Assembly: GCF_900100185.1 (NCBI RefSeq)
Contig: NZ_FNEN01000006.1
Coordinates: 27,424 to 80,624 of the forward strand
DNA from: Natribacillus halophilus
GTDB lineage: Bacteria; Bacillota; Bacilli; Bacillales; Marinococcaceae
Reading direction: 5' to 3'
Length of the DNA stretch: 53,201 nucleotides
Shown here: in pieces, positions 8,814-15,520 of the stretch
Layout of the letters: each line of letters begins with the position of its first letter
Numbering within the stretch: the stretch's first letter is position 1
Made by a program: the position numbers and the translations under genes
The notes under the pieces: generated by a model
Databases searched by the model: none
What the model saw: the letters and a program-made list of their open reading frames with translations, nothing else
What the model was told of the DNA's origin: nothing

Positions 8814-8905
8814 GATAAGAAAGGTATAAACCACTTTCTTATCCTGCATAAGTGCAACTAAGGCTTATCGCCTTAAAGGCTTGGCGATAAGCCAAGTTTT
8901 CTTTA
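8814..8905. repeat. Cluster of three palindromes; the last is a dispersed 28-bp repeat
   Basis: Three palindromes sit side by side: GATAAGAAAG/CTTTCTTATC (8814-8843), TAAGGC-TTATC-GCCTTA (8859-8875) and CTTGGCGATAAGCCAAG followed by TTTTCTTTA (8878-8905). The 28-bp third element recurs at 41466-41493 and, slightly altered, at 33556-33580. All share a GATAAG/CTTATC core. In this copy the stop codon of the damaged methyltransferase lies inside the repeat. The shape is that of an intrinsic terminator reading rightward. Confidence 0.75.
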
Positions 8906-9569
8906 TTTCGGTTTTTCCGCTGCGACCATAAGGAACATCGGCCTTCGTTTTTCGTCTTTCATTTCGGGCACACGCTTTAACATTTCCTCGGAAGGAACTG
9001 GTTCACTGATGGCTTTAATACTAAAACCTGCAATATTTTACAACCTTTTCGCCCAAAAACATCGTTTCACGGACGTCTTCTGATTGATAATGATCGATGG
9101 GCCAATGAAGACGCTTCCCGTTTCCATCGTAATACCAATCTTGTTCGTGTCGTGCAGTAAAAATGGGGTGCTCCGCCGAGAAAATAAATGTTCCTCCGGG
9201 TGTTAGCCAATTATAGACTTTTTTGCTGATGGCTTTAAGCGATTTAACATAATGAAGCGCTAACGAACTCATCACCACATCAAATGCAGCGTCTGGATAT
9301 GCAATGTCTTCAATGGCCATGTTTACATATGAAATAAAAGGGTCAGCTGTTTTTTCACGCGCTTTATGAAGCATTTTTTCGGATAGGTCCACACCAACCA
9401 CATAACTTGCCTGCTTTTCACGGGCATATCGGCAATGCCAACCGAAACCGCAGCCCAAATCAAGCACCCTTTTATTTCGCAGCGCGGGCATCATTATTTT
9501 TAATTCGTGCCACTCTCCCGCGCCTTCCAACCCTTCGATGGAGCGTGGCATTTGCTCATACGCCTTCAT
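8903..9569 (-). pseudogene. Class I SAM methyltransferase broken by an internal deletion
   Basis: The first 175 or so residues are a normal SAM-dependent methyltransferase: start 'MKAYEQMPRSIEGLEGAGEW', motif I 'VLDLGCGFGWH', 'VGVDLSEKML', and 'AFDVVMSSLALHYV'. After 'GEKVVKY' the frame reads CRF and stops. In the adjacent frame, from about 9031 down to 8903, the expected C-terminus continues: 'GFSIKAISEPVPSEEMLKRV' and on to '...VAAEKPK' with a stop. In related enzymes roughly a dozen residues (of the kind HRTLxTYxNxLL) separate these two parts, so a deletion of some 35-45 bp with a frame change best explains the sequence. A premature-stop product of 182 residues could still be made but would lack the C-terminal strand. 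No ribosome site as strong as its neighbours is visible. Confidence 0.75.
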
Positions 9570-9578
9570 CGGGTATAC

Positions 9579-10217
9579 CTAAGACAGAGCAACCAATGAC
9601 CCCGGAGATGACTGGGGTTCACAAATTTGCACCTCTACAAACTGGCGCACATGCTTCATATAATGATGTAAAAATGTTCGGTCCCGTGGCTCCAGATGAA
9701 AAACTTCCCGGATATGCTGTGCATGCAAAAACGGCATGGTGATCATTCCGCGTAAATGCAGGATCGCCCACTCTTTTCGCATTCCTTTGAAAACCCCTTC
9801 TTTTTTTCCTGCTTCCAACACTTGTGTGATTAGATGTTTTTCTTTCATATAATAACTTGCCATTACTTCGCGGACGAGAATGGAATCGAGCGTTAATTCC
9901 CGTAAAACGAGCCTCGCCATACGGTGATGCTCTTGCTGGAACTTGAGGGCTGCTTCAATAATCGCGAGTAACCTCTGGTAACTGCCCTCCGCGCTTTCGG
10001 ACCCTTTTTCAAGTTCCTGTAAATATCCTTCCAGATAATCGTTGAGCAAGTGTTCCAGCATCCCTTTTTTTCCGCCAAAATAATAAGAAATCAACGCGAC
10101 ATTTACCCCTGCGCGATTGGCAATAGCCCGTACAGAAGTTCCGCTGTATCCTTTTGTCATAAACAGATCAATAGCTGCCTCGGCGACCTTGGTTTTCGTG
10201 CCGTAATTTACCGTCAT
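9579..10217 (-). CDS. refZ: TetR-type regulator RefZ (YttP)
   Basis: A 212-residue TetR-family DNA-binding protein. The N-terminal helix-turn-helix is clear ('FMTKGYSGTSVRAIANRAGVNVALISYYFGGKKG'-like region, about residues 16-50), followed by the all-helical ligand/dimer domain. Position between hisJ/ezrA and ytsP/rpsD matches B. subtilis yttP, renamed refZ, which binds sites near the origin and acts on FtsZ during sporulation. I chose ATG 10217, with GGAGG eight bases upstream; the ATG at 10232 overlaps that GGAGG and has no site of its own. Role here is inferred from synteny. Confidence 0.85.
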   Translation of the reverse strand: MTVNYGTKTKVAEAAIDLFMTKGYSGTSVRAIANRAGVNVALISYYFGGKKGMLEHLLNDYLEGYLQELEKGSESAEGSYQRLLAIIEAALKFQQEHHRMARLVLRELTLDSILVREVMASYYMKEKHLITQVLEAGKKEGVFKGMRKEWAILHLRGMITMPFLHAQHIREVFHLEPRDRTFLHHYMKHVRQFVEVQICEPQSSPGSLVALS

Positions 10218-10366
10218 CTTCGTCGCCTCCATTCTGTAATTAGCTTCTCCTTACTATTTTCGCTTCTTCCTTAAACGTTCCTGCCAATACTTCTCGACTT
10301 CTTATAAAGCTTTTCGCCATGTTATAATAAAGGCAGACATTGAATAGGGAAGAGGGCGTTATAAAC

Positions 10367-10852
10367 ATGTTTGAACCTGTCACTTACAGTAAAAATATGG
10401 AGAAAAAATACGAACAGTTATGTCAGCAAGCAGAAGCCCTGCTCGCTGATGAAAAGGATCAGGTCGCCAATTTAGCGAATATAGCCGCGCTGTTGAATCA
10501 ATTTCTCGATCGCACCAATTGGGTAGGGTTTTATTTATACAAGGAAGGCGAACTCGTTCTCGGACCGTTCCAGGGGCTCCCCGCCTGCATCCGCATCCCG
10601 ATCGGTCAGGGCGTTTGCGGCACAGCCGCCGAAACGAGAGAAACCCAGGTCGTGGAAAACGTACACGAATTTCCGGGGCATATCGCCTGCGATGCGGCCT
10701 CCCAGTCGGAAGTCGTCGTCCCGATCGTGATCGATGGCGAGTTGTTTGGCGTTCTCGACATTGATTCCCCCGACATCGGCCGTTTTACGGAAGAAGAAGG
10801 AAAATGGCTGAAAGCGTTTGTGGAGCGAATTGCGCCGTATATTCGGGGATGA
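10367..10852 (+). CDS. ytsP: Free methionine-(R)-sulfoxide reductase YtsP (GAF domain)
   Basis: A 161-residue single GAF-domain enzyme that reduces free Met-R-sulfoxide using thioredoxin. The three family cysteines are at 74, 84 and 108, in 'LPACIRIPIG', 'GQGVCGTAA' and 'GHIACDAAS'; their spacing of 10 and 24 residues is that of the well-studied fRMsr enzymes. ATG 10367 follows GGGAAGAGGG; a TTG at 10340 is in frame but unlikely. A TATAAT at 10323-10328 may be its -10 element. Synteny with B. subtilis ytsP supports the name. Confidence 0.9.
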   Translation: MFEPVTYSKNMEKKYEQLCQQAEALLADEKDQVANLANIAALLNQFLDRTNWVGFYLYKEGELVLGPFQGLPACIRIPIGQGVCGTAAETRETQVVENVHEFPGHIACDAASQSEVVVPIVIDGELFGVLDIDSPDIGRFTEEEGKWLKAFVERIAPYIRG

Positions 10853-10869
10853 ACGCATTCAAAAAAATA

Positions 10870-10898
10870 TACAAAAACGCGCGAACGCATGCTATACT
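10870..10898 (+). promoter_or_regulatory. Promoter of panB-panD
   Basis: TATACT (10893-10898) preceded by TGC (extended -10), with a weak -35 TACAAA 17 bases upstream. Transcription would start near 10905, about 205 bases before panB. Confidence 0.5.
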
Positions 10899-10904
10899 AT
10901 CCTC

Positions 10905-11110
10905 ACAAGGGCTGTATCTGTAAGGAACGGCACCGATGTTAGTGGAACATGCAAAAAAAGCTTAACAGCTGCTTGGATCCCTAGAGGACTGGGACAGCGC
11001 GGAGATCACAAAGCTTTTTGTATGCGCTATCTTTCTGCCTTCATCCCTTGGAAGAAGGCTTTTTGCCGTTTCATGCGGTCTTTGAACACATGAAACTGGA
11101 GGGAAAGAAT
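10905..11110 (+). promoter_or_regulatory. Structured leader of panBD, with internal terminator-like hairpin
   Basis: About 205 non-coding bases precede panB. CATGCAAAAAAAGCTT (from 10948) can pair with AAGCTTTTTGTATG (from 11011), enclosing GCTG/CAGC and TCCC/GGGA stems. Downstream, GCCTTC/GAAGGC is followed by TTTTTG (11037-11064), an intrinsic-terminator shape. A perfect 7-bp hairpin GTTTCAT/ATGAAAC (11068-11096) then abuts the panB ribosome site. This looks like an attenuation-type leader. The published 'pan' RNA motif occurs upstream of pan genes in Firmicutes including B. subtilis; I cannot confirm from memory that this matches its consensus. Confidence 0.55.
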
Positions 11111-11962
11111 GTGAAAACGACAGCTACTTTTCGGAAAATGAAACAAGACGGGGATCCGATCGCTATGCTTACGGCCTATGACGCGCCTTCAGCCAGACTC
11201 GCGGAACGTGCGGGTGTTGACCTGCTCCTGGTCGGTGATTCGTTAGGCATGGTTGTGCTTGGGTATGACTCCACCATTCCGGTCACCGTCGATGATATGA
11301 TGCTTCACACGAAAGCGGTGAAAAGAGGGGCACGCGACACATTCGTCGTCACTGATTTGCCTTTCTTTTCGTACCATGGGGATTTTTCCGAAACAACCGA
11401 AAACGTCAAGCGCCTTATACAGGAAGCAGGAGCCGATGCCGTTAAGCTTGAGGGCGGCATGGAAGCCGTTGAGACCGTCAGGCGATTGGTGCAAGCCGAC
11501 GTTCCCGTTATGGGACATCTAGGTTTGACACCGCAATCCGTTGCCGTGCTTGGCGGCTATAAAGTGCAGGGCAAGGCGTCTGCTGAGGCTGAGACACTGA
11601 TCAATGAAGCAAAGGCACTTGAAAAAGCCGGTACGTTTGCCATTGTGCTTGAATGCGTGCCGAAACAGCTCGGCGCTCTCGTAGCGGAACAGTTGAACAT
11701 CCCGGTGATAGGCATTGGCGGTGGCGCTGACACCGACGGCCAGGTGCTCGTCTATCACGACGTCATTGGCTATGAATCTGACCACGTACCGAAGTTCGTA
11801 AAACAATACGCGAATATTTCGTCCCAGATTGAAGACGGGTTAGGGAATTATGTTAATGATGTGAAAGCCCGTTCGTTTCCTGAAGCGGGTAACACATTCA
11901 CAATGAAAGATGATCAGCTTGAAAAACTGTACGATGCTCCCTTTGCAACGGAGGGACAATAA
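11111..11962 (+). CDS. panB: Ketopantoate hydroxymethyltransferase PanB
   Basis: A 283-residue TIM-barrel enzyme that transfers a hydroxymethyl group from 5,10-methylene-THF to 2-oxoisovalerate, the first committed step of pantothenate synthesis. Family motifs are clear: '[19 protein letters not shown]', '[17 protein letters not shown]', '[11 protein letters not shown]' and '[20 protein letters not shown]'. Start is GTG 11111, eight bases after GGAGGG; the open frame extends upstream but through the leader. Its stop overlaps the panD start (TAATG). The usual middle gene panC is not present in this window. Confidence 0.95.
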   Translation: MKTTATFRKMKQDGDPIAMLTAYDAPSARLAERAGVDLLLVGDSLGMVVLGYDSTIPVTVDDMMLHTKAVKRGARDTFVVTDLPFFSYHGDFSETTENVKRLIQEAGADAVKLEGGMEAVETVRRLVQADVPVMGHLGLTPQSVAVLGGYKVQGKASAEAETLINEAKALEKAGTFAIVLECVPKQLGALVAEQLNIPVIGIGGGADTDGQVLVYHDVIGYESDHVPKFVKQYANISSQIEDGLGNYVNDVKARSFPEAGNTFTMKDDQLEKLYDAPFATEGQ

Positions 11963-12345
11963 TGTTCCGAACCATGATGAAAGGAAAACTGCATCGGGCG
12001 CGTGTCACAGAGGCAAATCTTGAATATGTGGGAAGCATTACCATCGATGAAGATTTACTGGATGCGGTAGACTTGTTGGAAAATGAAAAAGTCCAAATCG
12101 TCAACAATAATAACGGCGAACGTTTTGAAACGTATGTGATTAAAGGGGCGCGCGGCAAGCGCGGCATCTGTCTGAACGGCGCGGCTGCCAGGCTTGTGCA
12201 GCCCAGGGATATTGTTATTATTTTAACCTACGCCCTCTTGGCTGACGAAGCTGCAAAAAACCACAAACCGAAGGTTGCTATAATGAACGAAGAAAATAAC
12301 ATTGTGGAGATGCTCGAAACAGAACCCGCTTCCACAATGTTATGA
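11962..12345 (+). CDS. panD: Aspartate 1-decarboxylase PanD
   Basis: A 127-residue pyruvoyl enzyme that makes beta-alanine from aspartate for pantothenate synthesis. The precursor self-cleaves between Gly24 and Ser25 in 'EYVGSITID', with Ser25 becoming the pyruvoyl group; '[11 protein letters not shown]' holds the conserved Asn72-type residue. It is translationally coupled to panB by a one-base overlap and followed by a strong terminator. The 3' end of the gene contains a 12-bp perfect inverted repeat (see separate entry). Confidence 0.95.
   Translation: MFRTMMKGKLHRARVTEANLEYVGSITIDEDLLDAVDLLENEKVQIVNNNNGERFETYVIKGARGKRGICLNGAAARLVQPRDIVIILTYALLADEAAKNHKPKVAIMNEENNIVEMLETEPASTML
12297..12342. 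repeat. 12-bp perfect inverted repeat in the panD 3' end
   Basis: TAACATTGTGGA (12297-12308) and TCCACAATGTTA (12331-12342) flank 22 bases inside the last codons of panD and into its stop codon region. There is no T-run, so it is not itself a terminator. A real terminator follows at 12351. Confidence 0.8.
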
Positions 12346-12350
12346 TCGGA

Positions 12351-12380
12351 AAACCCACCCGGCGCTCGGGTGGGTTTTTT
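12351..12380 (+). terminator. Terminator after panBD
   Basis: AAACCCACCC and GGGTGGGTTT pair around a 7-base loop and end in TTTTTT. Confidence 0.92.
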
Positions 12381-12437
12381 AAACAGGATGTATCACATAA
12401 ATATCGAAATCTGAACATAAATCGGAAGGGTTATCCT

Positions 12438-12530
12438 ATGACGGTATATCAATGGATCATGGCAGCTTGTGCCTGCGGATCGTTAATCGTCGGTGTGCTG
12501 TCGCTCATCTTCTTTTATAAAAAGAAGTAA
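12438..12530 (+). CDS. 30-residue holin-like toxin peptide (type I TA family)
   Basis: A 30-residue peptide beginning 'MTVYQWIM', with one hydrophobic span ('CACGSLIVGVLSLIFF') and the C-terminus YKKK. This is the layout of the short 'putative holin-like toxin' peptides of Firmicutes, related in design to TxpA/BsrG type I toxins. GGAAGGG precedes the ATG by seven bases. The stop codon lies in the 5' arm of a terminator, exactly as in the second toxin at 20008-20100, with which it shares length, an MxV start, the KKK tail and the AGAAGTAACC stop-codon context. I did not find a convincing antisense RNA promoter here, so it may be an orphan or decayed locus. The codon count is too low for homology alone to be decisive. 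Confidence 0.65.
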   Translation: MTVYQWIMAACACGSLIVGVLSLIFFYKKK

Positions 12531-12586
12531 CCTCCTTGAGTTTTGTACACAAAAAATTGCGGAGTTTAACTTCTTATTTTTTCGGT
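12521..12586 (+). terminator. Terminator of the 12.4-kb toxin mRNA
   Basis: AGAAGTaaCCTCC pairs with GGAGtttaACTTCT, followed by TATTTTTT. The 5' arm contains the toxin stop codon. Confidence 0.7.
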
Positions 12587-12793
12587 CATCGTCATGATCA
12601 TTTGAAGGCATTTTCGTACCAGTGAAAGCATTTAATCCATTTGTCATGCCTCTTCCATATTCATCTTCCGTTCTCCCTTATAAATCAGTAAAAGGATTGT
12701 TAATTGTCATAAAATATACATATAAAGGCACTGAACATCCATTAAAAACCAGGAACTTTCGAACTATACTTAAGGTAGATACCAAAAAAGGGT

Positions 12794-13001
12794 GTGATCC
12801 TTGTGTTGGAAACCTTGGCAGTGGAAATGATGGATTTCACGGCTCCGTTTCTTTTGGGCGCTTTCCTTCTGTTGTTATTTGTCTTGTATATACTTCCCAC
12901 GATTGTCACTTTTGCAAGAGGATTAGAAAAAAGGTTTCTATCGTCGCTCGACGTTTGTTGGTTGGGTAGTATCTTTTGTCTGGGCGGTAAGAGAAGGATG
13001 A
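12794..13001 (+). pseudogene. Frameshifted superinfection-immunity-like membrane protein
   Basis: The first frame gives a hydrophobic N-terminus followed by 'LFVLYILPTIVTFARGLEKR'. This matches the first half of the small superinfection immunity (Imm_superinfect) family, whose second half normally has a GWxxxGWxxxLIWA-type segment. Here that segment appears only in the +1 frame: 'FVGWVVSFVWAVREG' then a stop at 12999-13001. The switch occurs near 12950. In the first frame the ORF instead runs on to 13021 with a non-hydrophobic tail. A one-base indel, or a sequencing error, is the simplest explanation. The start codon is unclear (GTG 12794, or ATG near 12829). Confidence 0.6.
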
Positions 13002-13141
13002 AGCGAATGACTGATGTTTAAAATGGAGCAGCATGATCGAATGCTTGGCTCCATTTTTGTTTGTTGACGTTTAAGACCAATCATAGCGGGGTATACGTAA
13101 CAAGATACTTATCTATTGAGGCAAAAGAAGGGAGGATCACT

Positions 13142-13606
13142 ATGAACGAAAAACAGATTTTCCAGCAAGTCAACATGATCAGACAAAATACCTTGAAAGA
13201 ACTCGAAGACTTGTCAGAGCAACAGGCCGATCAAATGCCTGCAGGGTTTCGCAATACGATCCGCTGGAACCTCGGTCACATCTATACGGTTCAAAATGCT
13301 CTACTCTCAAATTATGGCGGGAAAAATATTGAAACGCCTTCTCGCTACCCTGAACTGTTTGCCCCGGGGACAAGTCCTGCTGAGTGGGAAGGCGAAGTCC
13401 CGACACTCGATGAAATAAAACAACATCTTGAGGAACAGCCGGCCAAACTGAAGGAATCATTGTCCGGTCAGCTGGATGATGAAGCTGCAGAACCGTTTAT
13501 GTCCCTGTCAACAGTCGGGGAGATTTTGAATTTCACCTTATATCATGAAGGCATGCACGTAGGCGTGATTAAGGGGATCAAAAAAGCGAACAGTGGGGCA
13601 GAGTGA
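13142..13606 (+). CDS. DinB family protein
   Basis: A 154-residue four-helix-bundle protein of the DinB/DfrA (DinB_2) superfamily. The likely metal-ligand histidines are in 'IRWNLGHIYTVQ' (about residue 44) and 'LYHEGMHVGVI' (about 137-141). Family members include bacillithiol S-transferases such as BstA, but many have no known substrate. ATG 13142 has GGGAGG upstream; the open frame extends further but without a site. It is a single gene ending at a hairpin. Confidence 0.85.
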   Translation: MNEKQIFQQVNMIRQNTLKELEDLSEQQADQMPAGFRNTIRWNLGHIYTVQNALLSNYGGKNIETPSRYPELFAPGTSPAEWEGEVPTLDEIKQHLEEQPAKLKESLSGQLDDEAAEPFMSLSTVGEILNFTLYHEGMHVGVIKGIKKANSGAE

Positions 13607-13619
13607 CAGATCTGCAGAG

Positions 13620-13647
13620 ATAGAGGAATCACAGTAGATTCCTCTAT
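13620..13647. terminator. Hairpin between dinB-type gene and deoC
   Basis: An 11-bp perfect stem, ATAGAGGAATC / GATTCCTCTAT, with a 6-base loop. The T-run is poor on both sides, so termination may be weak. Confidence 0.6.
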
Positions 13648-13698
13648 GACACCTCTTTTAACCAATATGCGACCCCCATCGCGCAAAGAAATCATCCA

Positions 13699-14367
13699 CT
13701 AATACCCCCCGCTTCCATCGTCTCCCGTAACAATCGCGATCCCCGAGCTCGTTCCAATCCGATCGCTTCCGGCTTCAATAAAGGCTTTTGCATCGTTCGC
13801 GTTTTTGACACCGCCGGAGGCTTTTAATTTCGCTTGATCGCCAACGATTTCTTTCATGAGCTTGATGTCGTCAAGGGTAGCCCCCGCGGTGTGAAAGCCG
13901 GTCGAGGTTTTGACATAATCCGCGCCTGCTTCCACGGCGAGGCGGGTGGCTGTTTTCTTTTCATCGTCGTTCAATCGACTCGTCTCAATGATGACTTTTA
14001 CGAGTGCTCGTCCTGCGCTCGCTTTCACCACGGCTGCAATGTCTTCGCGTACGCCATCTCCATCACCCGACTTCAACGCGCCGGCATTGATCACCATGTC
14101 CACTTCCGTTGCGCCTTCTTCGAGCGCTTTTTCGGTTTCATAGACTTTGACAGCTGTCGTGTTCACACCATTCGGAAAACCGATGACCGTCGTTACACCT
14201 ACGCCACTTCCTTCTAACGCTCGCACAACAGTCGTCACCCAATATGGCGGGATACAAACCGTCGCAAATTGATGTTTCCTAGCCTCATCGCATAATGCTA
14301 GAATATCATCTTTTGTGGCTTCCGGTTTCAACAATGTATGATCGATGTATTTCGATAGTTCGTTCAT
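13699..14367 (-). CDS. deoC: Deoxyribose-phosphate aldolase DeoC
   Basis: A 222-residue class I aldolase that splits 2-deoxyribose 5-phosphate into glyceraldehyde 3-phosphate and acetaldehyde in deoxynucleoside breakdown. The Schiff-base lysine is in 'DYVKTSTGFHTAGAT' and the second conserved lysine in 'KLKASGGVKN'; 'YIDHTLLKPEAT' is the N-terminal signature. I chose ATG 14367 (AGAAGGG upstream) over an in-frame start 57 bases earlier. It is divergent from rpsD and has no deo-operon neighbours here. Confidence 0.95.
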   Translation of the reverse strand: MNELSKYIDHTLLKPEATKDDILALCDEARKHQFATVCIPPYWVTTVVRALEGSGVGVTTVIGFPNGVNTTAVKVYETEKALEEGATEVDMVINAGALKSGDGDGVREDIAAVVKASAGRALVKVIIETSRLNDDEKKTATRLAVEAGADYVKTSTGFHTAGATLDDIKLMKEIVGDQAKLKASGGVKNANDAKAFIEAGSDRIGTSSGIAIVTGDDGSGGY

Positions 14368-14407
14368 TTTTTCATCCCTTCTTTCTTTTGCTTGTATTTT
14401 ACCACAG

Positions 14408-14436
14408 TTGACTTTGTTGCTCATTGTCTATACAAT
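14408..14436 (+). promoter_or_regulatory. Promoter of rpsD
   Basis: TTGACT, a 17-base spacer and TACAAT. The transcript would begin near 14443 and carry a leader of about 195 bases. Confidence 0.8.
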
Positions 14437-14442
14437 GTATGT

Positions 14443-14638
14443 TGTGTTAAAAGGCAGCAAAGGTGAACTTGCAGCGTGCACCCTTTCATTTTGTTCCTCG
14501 ACTGCGGCTGAAATTCGAGGTGCATCCCGTAACTCCCGGCTGTCGGAGCGAAGATGTGTGAAAGCAAAATGAGCGTTGTAAGAGATTGCCTACCGTTGGT
14601 CTTTTTCACGCCTAACACGTGATAAAGGAGGAGCTATC
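14443..14638 (+). promoter_or_regulatory. Long rpsD leader, probable S4 autoregulatory site
   Basis: The rpsD mRNA has about 195 untranslated bases, rich in potential stems (for example the CTCGACTGCGGCTGAAATTC region). In B. subtilis S4 binds its own monocistronic mRNA leader and represses translation; length and position fit that. I did not establish the specific fold. Confidence 0.55.
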
Positions 14639-15241
14639 ATGGCTCGCTATACAGGTCCAACCTGGAAAAAATCCCGCCGTCTCGGCGTTTCGCTTAGCGG
14701 CACGGGAAAAGAACTGGAAAGACGCCCTTACCCGCCGGGTGAGCACGGCCCTACCCAACGAAAGAAACTATCGGAATATGGTCTGCAGCTTCGGGAAAAG
14801 CAGAAGCTTCGTTTTATGTACGGGCTCAATGAGCGTCAATTCGTCCGTACGTTTGAAAAAGCCGGTAAAATGAAAGGTGTTCACGGCGAGAACTTCATGA
14901 TTTTGCTGGAAAGCCGCCTGGACAACCTTGTGTATCGTGCCGGCCTGGCACGCACACGCAAAGGTGCGCGCCAACTCGTGAACCATGGCCACATCACTGT
15001 GGATGGCGGCCGTGTAGACATCCCGTCTTATACGATGAAACCGGGACAGGTCTTAGGCGTACGTGAAAAATCGAAAAACATGAGCGTGATTGCAGATGCA
15101 CGTGAAGCCCTGGCATTTACGCCGGAATATATCGATTTTGATGGCGACAAACTGGAAGGGTCGTTCACACGTTTGCCGGAACGCTCCGAACTGCCGTCTG
15201 AAATTACCGAAGCCCTCATCGTTGAGTGGTATTCGCGTTAA
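14639..15241 (+). CDS. rpsD: 30S ribosomal protein S4
   Basis: A 200-residue primary 16S rRNA-binding protein. Typical features are '[19 protein letters not shown]', 'GEHGP' near 35 and the S4 RNA-binding domain from about 90 ('[20 protein letters not shown]', '[18 protein letters not shown]'). AAAGGAGG precedes the ATG. The gene is alone with its own promoter, leader and terminator, as in other Bacillus. Confidence 0.98.
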   Translation: MARYTGPTWKKSRRLGVSLSGTGKELERRPYPPGEHGPTQRKKLSEYGLQLREKQKLRFMYGLNERQFVRTFEKAGKMKGVHGENFMILLESRLDNLVYRAGLARTRKGARQLVNHGHITVDGGRVDIPSYTMKPGQVLGVREKSKNMSVIADAREALAFTPEYIDFDGDKLEGSFTRLPERSELPSEITEALIVEWYSR

Positions 15242-15252
15242 TAAAAGAGACA

Positions 15253-15283
15253 AACAACCTCCGAAGCCGGAGGTTGTTTTTTT
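15253..15283 (+). terminator. Terminator after rpsD
   Basis: AACAACCTCC and GGAGGTTGTT pair around GAAGCC and run into a string of T. Confidence 0.92.
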
Positions 15284-15359
15284 AATGGTTGCCGATTAAT
15301 CACAAGCAGCCATCATCGCAAACGTCATTAAGTCTCCAACGCCGGATTATGAGGCCCTA

Positions 15360-15515
15360 ACTTAACGTCGCGTAAGTCATTACGTCGGCAACCTACCCTT
15401 TTGATGACCTAACTCTTCTCCACCGAAGCCATTACGTCGACAACCTACCCTTTTGACGACCTAACTCTTCACCACCGAAGTCATTACGTCGCCAACAGCG
15501 ACCTAACTCTCCACC
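15360..15515. repeat. Intergenic tandem array, 52-bp period (locus B)
   Basis: CATTACGTCG starts at 15378, 15430 and 15482, exactly 52 bp apart, with the linker ACCTACCCTTTTGA-GACCTAACTCTTC between the first two pairs. The third unit is truncated. A hairpin TTGACGAC / GTCGCCAA enclosing CTTC-ACCACC-GAAG can form across a unit junction. It lies between the convergent rpsD and tyrosyl-tRNA synthetase genes. Confidence 0.85.
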
Positions 15516-15520
15516 CCTTG

